64,000 nucleotides of DNA from Syngnathus acus (taxonomy: Eukaryota; Chordata; Actinopteri; Syngnathiformes; Syngnathidae). Location of the stretch: positions 2,222,500 through 2,286,499 of the forward strand of contig NC_051098.1 in the NCBI RefSeq assembly GCF_901709675.1. Direction: 5' to 3'. Below the pieces are notes generated by a model. The model saw only the letters and a list, made by a program, of their open reading frames with translations. It had not been told where the DNA came from and searched no databases. This document shows positions 56,206-64,000 of the stretch, piece after piece. The number at the start of each line of letters is the position of its first letter. Position 1 is the first letter of the stretch. A program made the position numbers and the translations under genes.

Positions 56206-56836
56206 TCCAACACAGTAGGTGTCGGTAATGCGCATTGAAGCTGGTGCCACCCCGCCGTAAAACAAAACAAAGAAAAATGACGTAACTTCCCATTCACAAA
56301 CGAGTCAGTGAGTGAACTGCATTTCCCGTTCATCAACTGAACGGATCAGTGAGTGAACGAGTCAGTGAGTGAGTGATTTGCCTTTCTCGTTCATCGCGAG
56401 AACGGATCAGTGAGTGAACGACTGAACGTGCTGACCTTCCCATTCGCGAACCAGTCATTGAACTGCCTTCCCTTGCATCAACGGAGCCTCAGTGAACGTG
56501 TTGCGTCTCCTGGCGTGAACAATTCAGTGAGTGAACGTGAACTATGTAAGCCAGTTAAAAGTCAATGAATGCAGATTTACGATTTGCCCTAGGAAAGACA
56601 GAACCACTCTCTGAAACACCACGTCTATCGTGCTCGTTTTCTCCAAGCTAACGGCTAATGTGCAAGTGCATGAAAAGACTGCCGGCTGGTAGACACCCTT
56701 CAATTTACATAATTAATAATAATAATATTCTACCTCTTGAAGTATTATTTTGCACAATTTTGGTGTGTTTGCGTATTTGGTTGCTGGATTTTTTTGGTCA
56801 CTTTGTTAAAATGTTCTACCTCTTAGTGAAGTATTA

Positions 56837-58021
56837 CCGTATTGGCCCGAAAATAAGACGATCTTTTTTTGCATTGAAATAAGACTGAAAAAGTGGCGGT
56901 CGTCTTACATTCGGGGTCTAGACATTATACCCATTCACTTGTGCGCAGCGGTAAGTTAAAGGTTGCTGGTATCGACTGAGTATGTTGCTGTGATCATGTG
57001 CGTCTTTGACACAAAGTGATTATATACATTTCATTGTTACTACTGTCCACTGTTGTGCCATTTGTCTGATCGCGGTTTGTTTCGTGTGTGCGCCGTTTGA
57101 TTGATAACTTCGGCGCGCTCCTTTAAGTTTGACTCGCATCGTGAGAGTAGCCATTACGCAGCGGCACGGCGACTAACGGTCGCCAGCAAATGTTTTTGTT
57201 GTCTCGATGACTTATGTATGGTGTGTTGCACCACACACACACACACACACGCACACACACACACCACACACGCACACACACCCCACACACCCTTCACGCG
57301 CTTCATACAATAATCACACACACAATAATCACATTCACACACCCAAAGACTCACCCATGTACACTACACACACCTGCTCTCACATCCTTACGACCAAACG
57401 TGTGCCTATACCCTTTTGCCAGTTTGCCTGTTTGCCCCTGTGAGCCCCAGTGCCTGTTACTTTTTTGCCAATAATTCAGTAAAGCAATCAAAACTGAACC
57501 ATGTCTTCCCTCCTGTGTTCTGACCAACACCCGGGGGCAATAAGAGCATAACCATCACAGCCAACGCCCTATACAGTCCTCAGGCTCCCCAACAATAGCG
57601 GTAGCATTATTTTATTGCAATGTTTTTCCTTATTCAGATTTGTTTCAAGACTACTGTTACAGTTAGACTTCACTTTGATGGTTAATGCAGTTAATGTAAT
57701 TTTGTTGTTTTATCACAGTAGATTGGTTTATTTACATTTCAAAAACCAGAAGCCATTCATTTACAAATGTGATTGCATTTTAGTTTACATATATAGAGGT
57801 TCAGATATTAAGATGTGATAGACAGTTTTTGCATGATTTGAATGAGGCAAAATAACATGCTTTTTCTCTCGAATATATTGTTATAATCATTTGTTTCAGA
57901 TGTAATAATTTTCTGTATAACAATTAAATTTGGTGTTCAAAAAGTCTTTTTTCAAACTTGAGTCTTGAACAAGAGGGGGTCGTCTTATAATCAGGGTCGT
58001 CTTATATTCAGGCCAATACGG
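56837..58021. mobile_element. TA-flanked TIR element, family D
   Basis: TA at 56835-56836 and 58022-58023. Ends CCGTATTGGCCCGAAAATAA and (right, inverted) CCGTATTGGCCTGAATATAA. Contains (CA)n at 57230-57290. No transposase ORF. Confidence 0.85.
57226..57296. repeat. (CA)n microsatellite
   Basis: Imperfect CA repeat; the His/Thr-rich frames across it are artefacts. Confidence 0.9.
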
Positions 58022-58680
58022 TATTTTGCACACTATTGGTGTGTTAGGTTGTTTGGTTATTGGATTTTTTGGTCGCTTTTTCAAAATTTTCTACCTCTTA
58101 GTGAAGTATTATTTGGCACAAATTTGGTGTGTTTGCTTGTTTGGTTACTGGATTTTTTTGGTCACATTTTTTCTAATTTTCTAGCTCATAGTGTAGTATT
58201 ATTTTGCACAAAAATTTCATTTGTTTGTTTCAGTATCTTTTTATTTATTTCCATATTTTATTATTGTTTATATTTGTGTGCATTGTGCAATAAACCTATA
58301 TAAACAGCAAGTCGTCAAATACACATTCTTGACACGCCATTGAACAAGAAAAATGCATAATCTTTTCTCAGGTAATTTGAACTCAAACAAACGTGTGTCA
58401 GCAGGGATAACACTAATGCTGTCAGTTCTGCCCTCTGTATGTTTTGGATTGAAATGTCTATGGAAATGTCTATTGAAATGTTCTATTTCTAGCCTAGAGC
58501 GCCCACCTGTGGTCGCGTAATACAAGTGTTTGCTCACTCAGAGTATGAGACCCGGTAACGGCATCAGTTATACCGTGGATTTACGAAGCTGATGTTCTTC
58601 AAACGTTGTTGCCTTGGACAAGATTTGGCCGTAAGTCTTGTCAACTAATATTATTTCTGTTCGAACTTGTGTAAACGATT

Positions 58681-59505
58681 GCACGGATCTTCAACCGTTC
58701 CCTGGAGCTGTGCGAGGTGCCCTCATGCTTCAAAAGCTCCACCATCGTACCGGTAGCCAAGAAGCCCGCCATCACAGGATGGAATGATTACAGACCTGTT
58801 GCCTTGACATCTGTGGTCATGAAATACTTTGAGAGGCTAGTGTTGAGCGACCTGTAGGACGTCACGGGCCCCCTGCTCGACCCCCTGCAGTTTGCCTTCC
58901 GGGCAAACAGGTCTGTGGATGATGCGGTTAACATGGGACTGCACTACATCCTGCACCACCTAGACACCCCAGGAACATACGCCAGGATCCTGTTTGTATA
59001 CTTCAGCTCGGCTTTCAACACCATCGAGCCCGACTTCCTCCACCAGAAGCTCGTCCAGCTTGCGGTGCCTGCCTCCACCTGTCAGTGGATCACCACCTTC
59101 CTGACCAACAGGAGACAGCATGTGAGGCTGGGGACCATCACATCCGTTACCTGGACCACCAGCACTGGCGCCCCCCAGGGGTGCGTACTCTCCCCACTGC
59201 TCCTCTCTCTCTACACCAACGATTGCTCCTCAGGCGACTCTTCTGTGAAGCTCCTGAGGTATGCGGATGACACCACTCTCATCGGACTGATCCGGGACTG
59301 TGACGAGACGGCGTACAGACAGGAGGTGGAGCGGCTGGTCCACTGGTGCAGCCAAAACCACCTGGAGGTGAACCCGCTCAAGACCGTGGAGATGACAGTG
59401 GACTTCAGGAGAGACCCTTTGCCCCTTCCACCCCTCACCATCCTCAGTAATGCTATTCCCACCACACCTTCAAAATCCTGGGATCCACAATCTCCCGGGA
59501 CCTGA
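58681..59505 (+). pseudogene. CR1-group RT, inactivated
   Basis: [18 protein letters not shown], then a TAG at 58856-58858, then LLDPLQFAFRANRS. Motif A reads LFVYFSSAFNT, so the catalytic Asp has become Tyr; RYADDTTLIGL keeps YADD. A frameshift follows near 59470. Confidence 0.8.
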
Positions 59506-59892
59506 AATGGACCGGCCACATGGACTCTGTCCGGAAGACGGCCCAGCAGAGGCTGTACTTTCTGAGAACAGTTCAGGAAGTTCAACCTGCCAAAGGAGCT
59601 GCTGAAGACCTTCTGGACTGCCATCATCCAATCTATCCTCTGCACCTCCATCACTGTCTGGTTTGGATCGATCACCAAACAAGACAAGCACAGACTGCAA
59701 CGGACAATCAGGTCTGCGGAAAAGATAATCGGGACCAACCTCCCATCTATCCAAGACTTGTACCTGTCCAGGACCAGGAAACGTGCAAGTAACATCTCTG
59801 CATACCCTTCTCGCCCAGTTCACAGTCCGTTCAAACAATTCCCTTCCGGACGACGTTACAAAACCAGTAGACACAGACACAGCTTCTTCCCC

Positions 59893-60625
59893 ATGCGGCT
59901 CTTTGCCGGGTTTCATGCGGCTCCTTTACGTTCGGCTCGCGAGCCGCATGCGGCTCCTTGCCGGGTTTCATGCGGCTCCTTTACGTTCATATTAACATTT
60001 GTGGGTTTATTTGTTTGTTTGTTTTTGTGCGTGTTCGCTTCGCTTGAGTTCATCCATCCATCCATTTTCTGTACCGCTTAGTCCCCACGGGGGTCGCGGG
60101 CGTGCCGGAGCCTATCCCAGCCGTCATCGGGCAGTAGGCGGGGGACACCCTGAACCGGTTGCCAGCCAATCGCAGGGCACACAGAGACAAACAACCATAC
60201 GCACTCGCACTCACACCTAGGGACAATTTGGAGTGCTCAATCGGCCTACCAAGCATGTTTTTGGGTTGTGGGAGGAAACCGGAGTGCCCGGAGAAAACCC
60301 ACGCGGGCCCGGGGAGAACATGCAAACTCCACACAGGGAGGGCCGGAGGTGTAATCGAACTCGCACCCTCTTAACTGTGAGGCGGACGTGCTACCCAGTG
60401 CACCACCGAGCCGCCCTCGCTTGAGTTCAATATGGTATTTTCGTCAAACGCTGCGTGTTCGCTCAGCTTGAGTTCAATATGGTATTTTCGTCAAACGCAC
60501 ATGCCCATGAGGTGAAATCCCGCAAAGGAGGAGGGGCAAACCCATTCGGGGGGGGGGAATGTGGCTTTTTGCGGTACACAGTAAAGAAATGTGGCTCTTA
60601 GTCTCTGACCGGTTGGCCACCCCTG
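59893..60625. mobile_element. hAT-like insertion fragment
   Basis: The right end GGTTGGCCACCCCTG is a hAT-type terminus; the left end is truncated. It begins with a duplicated GCGGCTCCTT...GGGTTTCATGCGG block of about 60 bp and holds a complete SINE. Confidence 0.55.
60053..60416 (-). repeat. tRNA-derived SINE, full length
   Basis: Read on the minus strand: tRNA-like head GGCGGCTCGGTGGTGCACTG with B box GTTCGATTACAC, a conserved body, and a TGGATGGATG tail. 13-bp TSD tcgcttgagttca (60040-60052 and 60417-60429). Confidence 0.92.
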
Positions 60626-61042
60626 CCCTAGGCTGTCGCTCTGATGAACTCACACCACTCAGAGTCTGTGCAATAACATCCTGCTGTCGCCACTTAAATG
60701 TTGTTAGTTGCCAGTCACTTAAATGTCAGACAGAGGCTGAGATTAACCTGAGTCAAATTTCCTGTTTGGCATGCACAAACTTGGTCAATAAAGCTGATTC
60801 TGATGTTCATTTTATTTACAGATCGAAGTTACCTTAGCCAACATGCTACAAGCTAACGATTGTCTAACGCGGTTTTTCTTTATTTGTATTTCAGTTTTAC
60901 GATGATCGAAAGTGGGCAATGATTTGAGGCCATTCCTCAATAAATCAGCATTTATAACGATTCGGTGAACGATTCTTTTGAACGATGATTCTAAAGATTC
61001 AGTTCACTCAAAAGAACTGGAATGCACGTCACTACTGTTTGG

Positions 61043-61199
61043 GCGTGACAAGTTTCTCTTATGAAAGGCTCTCAGCACTCAGCAGACTGGAGGGACCAGA
61101 AATCGGCAAGACAATAAAGGAATGTCAACAAGTTAGGGTCACTAAATGAAAGGCGAACTTGTATGGAGATAGATTGGGGTCAAAGGTTTTGTACTTGAA
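61043..61199. repeat. 5' flank of gene 2, tandem copy 1, right part
   Basis: Continuation of 55681-55794 past the hAT. It matches 61331-61487 nearly base for base after GGCGTGACAAG. Confidence 0.88.
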
Positions 61200-61216
61200 A
61201 AAAAAAATACAACAAA

Positions 61217-61487
61217 AAGAATATATGTAATAACGTTAGTTGATACAGACAGTTGCTCTGTTGCGACTTTCTTTCTGTACGCTGCTTTGTTAAGAAGACT
61301 GACTGATGAAAACACACCCATTTCCTGTTTGGGCGTGACAAGATTTCTCTTTTCAACGGCTCTCAACAGACTGGAAGGACCAGAAATCGGCAAGACAATA
61401 AAGGAATGTCAACAAGTTAGGGTCACTAAATGAAAGGCGAACTTGTATGGAGATAGATTGGGGTCAAAGGTTTTGTACTTGAAAAAA
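61217..61487. repeat. 5' flank of gene 2, tandem copy 2 (no hAT)
   Basis: Uninterrupted copy; CCTGTTTGGGCGTGACAAG (61325-61343) is the unoccupied form of the hAT target. Confidence 0.9.
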
Positions 61488-61660
61488 CAAACTCGTATTT
61501 GAAAAAAAAAACTTTAATCTGAAAATAAACGTGCTGATCTTAAAACTTGAAAAAACAAAACAATGTATTCAAAATAAAAATACTTGTTAGTACAGAAGAG
61601 GATTAGGGCCAGTGAAGAAAAAAAAGGGGGTGACAGGATTTTTTTCTCAGAATTCTGACT

Positions 61661-61960
61661 TTAAAGTTAAAGTCCCAATGATCGTCACACACATCTGGGT
61701 GTGGTGAAATTTGTCCTCTGCATTTCCCCATGTGATTTTAATCCATCCCCTGGGGGAGAGGAGAGCAGTGAGCAGCAGCGGTGCCGCGCTCGGGAATCAT
61801 TTGGTGATCTAACCCCCCAATTCCAACCCTTCATGCTGAGTGCCAAGCAGGGAGGCAATGGGTCACATTTTTATAGTCTTTGGTATGACCCGGCCGGGGT
61901 TTGAACCCACAACCTTCCAGTCTCAGGGCGGACACTCTACCACTATGCCACTGAGCTAGT
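61661..61960 (-). repeat. tRNA-SINE type 2, full length
   Basis: Antisense, with the tRNA-like head at the right (antisense of GGCATAGTGGTAGAGTGTCC) and a TTAAAGTTAAAG tail at the left. Confidence 0.85.
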
Positions 61961-62061
61961 AGGAGGATTCCCACTTTTAAGTCAGAATTCTGACTTTATT
62001 CTCAGAATATCTGACATCGTACCAGGAGTGAGAACATTATTATTAAAAACAACTTTATACA

Positions 62062-62523
62062 ATAGTTGAAGGACATTTACACCTCCCATCTCACCCGCAA
62101 GGCGACCAAGATCGTGAGTGATGTGAGTCACCCCGCTCACTCTTTGTTTGAACTTCTGCCCTCTGGGAGGCGGTACAGGAGCCTGCGCTCCCGCACCATC
62201 AGACTATCCAACAGCTTCGTACTCCAGGCTGTTAGGATCCTGAACTCGCTCCCCCTTTCAGCGTAGCGTCCTGTTCTTGCTGTATGCGCACTGGCTCGGT
62301 TTTGCCCCTCTTATTTAATGGGTTATTGGTCTGTTATTTATTCATCGCTCATTTTATTTTGTTTATTATTTATTATTTATGGTTTGTGCCTTCTTGTTTT
62401 TGTTTTGTGTCGCCTACTTGTATGTCTCGTCACCGTGGGATGGAGGAAACGGAATTTCGGTTTCTTTGTGTGTCTTGACATATGAAGGGATTGACGATAA
62501 AGCTGACTTTGACTTTGACTTTG
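62062..62523 (+). mobile_element. LINE tail, same family as 40952-42718
   Basis: Encodes the C-terminal [17 protein letters not shown] motif and ends in (TTTGAC)n at 62506-62523. Heavily 5'-truncated. Confidence 0.85.
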
Positions 62524-62651
62524 ACAATAAACATACCATCATAAAGTCATATTTTCAAAATGCCCACTTTTGTGTTTGTCAGATTGTCATTGTTTTTCTT
62601 TTGTTGTGCAGCTGAAGTGACTGATGGAAGGTGCAACTCAACCAGTGCCTG

Positions 62652-62815
62652 AAAAGCCAAGCTGTCGCTCTGATGAACTCAAACCACTCAGAGTCTCAGA
62701 GACATCACTGTGCAATAACATTCTGCTCTTGCCACTTAAATGTTGTTAGTCACCTGAATGTTGTTAATCACTTAAATGTTGTACAGAGGCTGAGATCAAC
62801 CGGAGTCAGAGACCG
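62652..62815 (+). mobile_element. CR1-group LINE 3' UTR fragment
   Basis: GCTGTCGCTCTGATGAACTC and following sequence match 60632-60760. Confidence 0.75.
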
Positions 62816-62849
62816 TAGGTGACCTGAGCAGCTCCCTCAGTCAGAAAAT

Positions 62850-63235
62850 GAGAACTCCCCACTGCAGGAAGGAGCGCTTTAGAAGTTCATTCATCCCCAT
62901 GGCAGTTAAGACTATACAATATATTGGGATGTCATGAGCCACTGAGTCACCCAACCTCATCACTTTGCCATCACTGTCCTCACCTTATGCACACAATACA
63001 CTTTAAATATTTATACTGCATATACAATAACATTGATGCTCATACTTCTACTCATAATGCATATTGTGTATGCTGTATACAAAATTCTGATCATGGATAT
63101 CTGTAAATTATTTTATGTATATAATTTCTCTTGATGGTGTATTCTTGTTTACTGTATTACATACTATATTGCTGTTCGCATTCTTTTTTTTTTCTTTTGC
63201 TATGCTGGGCTACTGAAACGAGCAACCTTCTTATC
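62850..63235 (+). mobile_element. LINE C-terminus and 3' UTR fragment
   Basis: A short frame reading CRKERFRSSFIPMAVK (from about 62861) is typical of the last residues of CR1-group LINEs, followed by an AT-rich 3' UTR-like stretch. Confidence 0.5.
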
Positions 63236-63292
63236 TTTTATCGAACGTGTGAGCGTGTCAGCACGTAAAACTTACCACTTCATAGAGGAACC

Positions 63293-63709
63293 TGTCATGC
63301 AGCCGCATGACCAGGACCCTGGACAGCTCATCTTTCCTGCCCATCCCGTCAGCGGCAATCACAACGATTGCCCGCACCTGCGGCTTTTCCACACCTGCTC
63401 CAAGCTCGTTAGCCGCTCTATATAAACCCTGCACACGCAGCCTTCTCTGTCTGTCCCGCATTGCTATCCCGTCCTGTCCATTGCCAGGACTGACTCACGC
63501 AGCTCATGTTCCATTGCTTGTCTGCTTGTCTTTTGCCGTGTGTCTGTGTCGTTATCTGTCCAGGTGCGACTTTCTGCTACTCCCTGACCACTTTGTCCTT
63601 GCCAGCTTCGCTGACTCATCCGCTCCAGCACCAGTGATCCACTTCCCCTTTCCCTCCCACTCAATAAAGACGCGAGTACTGTGATGGTTGTCCTGTCTGT
63701 TCTGCCACA
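63293..63709 (+). mobile_element. Solo LTR
   Basis: 417 bp from TGTCATGC to GCCACA with TSD ggaacc (63287-63292 and 63710-63715). TATA box CTCTATATAAACC at about 63416 and AATAAA at 63663 mark promoter and polyadenylation signals. No internal region or second LTR. Confidence 0.8.
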
Positions 63710-63798
63710 GGAACCATATCATGCTAAATTAACTCTTTTTTTTTTTTTAGCTGTTAGACATGAAAATATATATATAAAAAAATAAATATAAAAATATA

Positions 63799-64000
63799 CA
63801 GTGCCTTGCGAAAGTATTCGGCCCCCTTGAACCTTTCAACATTTCGCCACATTTCAGGCTTCAAACATAAAGATAAAAAATTTAAATTTTTTGTCAAGAA
63901 TCAAGAAGTGGGCCACAATCGTTTATTTCCATTTTAACGCAATTCAGCAGATTTATTGGTTTAGAGATGCAAGTATGTCATGAAAACAGCAGAGGTGGGC
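63799..64000 (+). mobile_element. Left end of a Tc1-like element, cut by the window
   Basis: TA at 63797-63798, then CAGTGCCTTGCGAAAGTATT, the terminus typical of teleost Tc1-like transposons. The transposase would lie beyond the window. Confidence 0.8.

Larger units (their letters stand above)
56728..58260. repeat. Minisatellite of 86-90 bp units, split by a TA element
   Basis: Units begin TTCTACCTCTTAGTGAAGTA at 56728, 56814, 58089 and 58179. The second unit is interrupted at 56836 and resumes at 58022. Confidence 0.8.
58681..60806 (+). mobile_element. 5'-truncated CR1-group LINE, interrupted
   Basis: RT part 58681-59892, tail 60626-60806 ending in CAATAAAGCTGATTCTGATG. The insertion at 59893-60625 splits the final SFFPQA-type motif. 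Same family as the fragment at 39291-39737. Confidence 0.8.
55795..61034. mobile_element. 5.2-kb composite hAT upstream of gene 2
   Basis: TSD ctgtttgg (55787-55794 and 61035-61042). Left end TAGCGTTGGGTCGTTCGTGA; right end AAGAACTGGAATGCACGTCACTA, whose inverse starts TAGTGACGTGC; TAGNG fits hAT. Near the ends are GTGAGTGAACGGATCA-type repeats. It has no transposase of its own and holds a SINE, a minisatellite, a TA element and a LINE copy. Confidence 0.88.

Noticed and set aside
57207-57474. His/Thr-rich ORFs
   Set aside because: Translations of a (CA)n microsatellite.
61217-61487. First exon of a third dhrs13-like copy
   Set aside because: Only the upstream flank is duplicated; no sequence matching exon 1 lies next to it.
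1-64000. A previously undescribed defence, toxin or biosynthetic system
   Set aside because: Apart from two dehydrogenase genes and one gene edge, every long ORF is assigned to a transposable element or lies in a repeat.

Overview
The window looks like teleost fish nuclear DNA. It is AT-rich, intron-bearing, and crowded with fish-type transposable elements: many hAT elements with 8-bp target-site duplications (TSDs), TA-flanked elements, tRNA-derived SINEs, CR1/L2-, RTE- and Nimb-like LINEs, a chromodomain Ty3/Gypsy element and a gamma-type endogenous retrovirus. No species can be named from the sequence alone.

Host genes. Two head-to-tail minus-strand genes of the short-chain dehydrogenase family, closest to DHRS13 (retinol-dehydrogenase-like), can be rebuilt completely. 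Gene 1 has exons at 43393-43267, 24004-23886, 23680-23557, 8264-7938 and 7776-7517. Gene 2 has exons at 55654-55528, 55181-55063, 53808-53685, 50251-49925 and 45167-44908. In both, the exon lengths are 127/119/124/327/260 bp, every boundary is GT-AG, and the total is 957 bp (318 codons plus stop), so they are tandem paralogues. Gene 1 has Ala where the catalytic Ser is expected; gene 2 keeps Ser-Tyr-Lys. A third host-type gene is represented by one minus-strand first exon (727-1060, SWIM/YqaJ-type protein) with a YY1/E-box promoter beside it.

Layout. 1-1200: gene edges and a promoter. 1530-6508: a young but gutted Gypsy chromovirus holding a hAT that holds another hAT. 7517-43393: dhrs13-like gene 1, whose introns 1 (19.3 kb) and 3 (15.3 kb) are almost entirely transposons. 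Intron 3 carries a retrovirus with near-identical LTRs (11729-19684) inside a TA-flanked element, then an LTR element whose interior is a 111-bp minisatellite (21729-23498). Intron 1 carries an intact CR1-group LINE (26401-29766), a full-length RTE LINE with a 10-bp TSD (30253-34664) and a Nimb-like LINE broken by four later insertions (about 35000-42790). 43394-44907: intergenic, with two abutting palindromes. 44908-55654: gene 2, with an L2/SINE chimera in intron 4, several nested hATs in intron 3 and a hAT in intron 2. 55655-61500: the 5' flank of gene 2, tandemly duplicated and split by a 5.2-kb hAT. 61660-64000: SINE, LINE tails, a solo LTR and the start of a Tc1-like element.

Apart from the two dehydrogenase genes the window is a stratified record of transposition. 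Exact TSDs, several unoccupied copies of insertion sites and LTR divergence give a relative insertion order. No prokaryotic-type system, CRISPR array, rRNA or genuine tRNA gene was seen.
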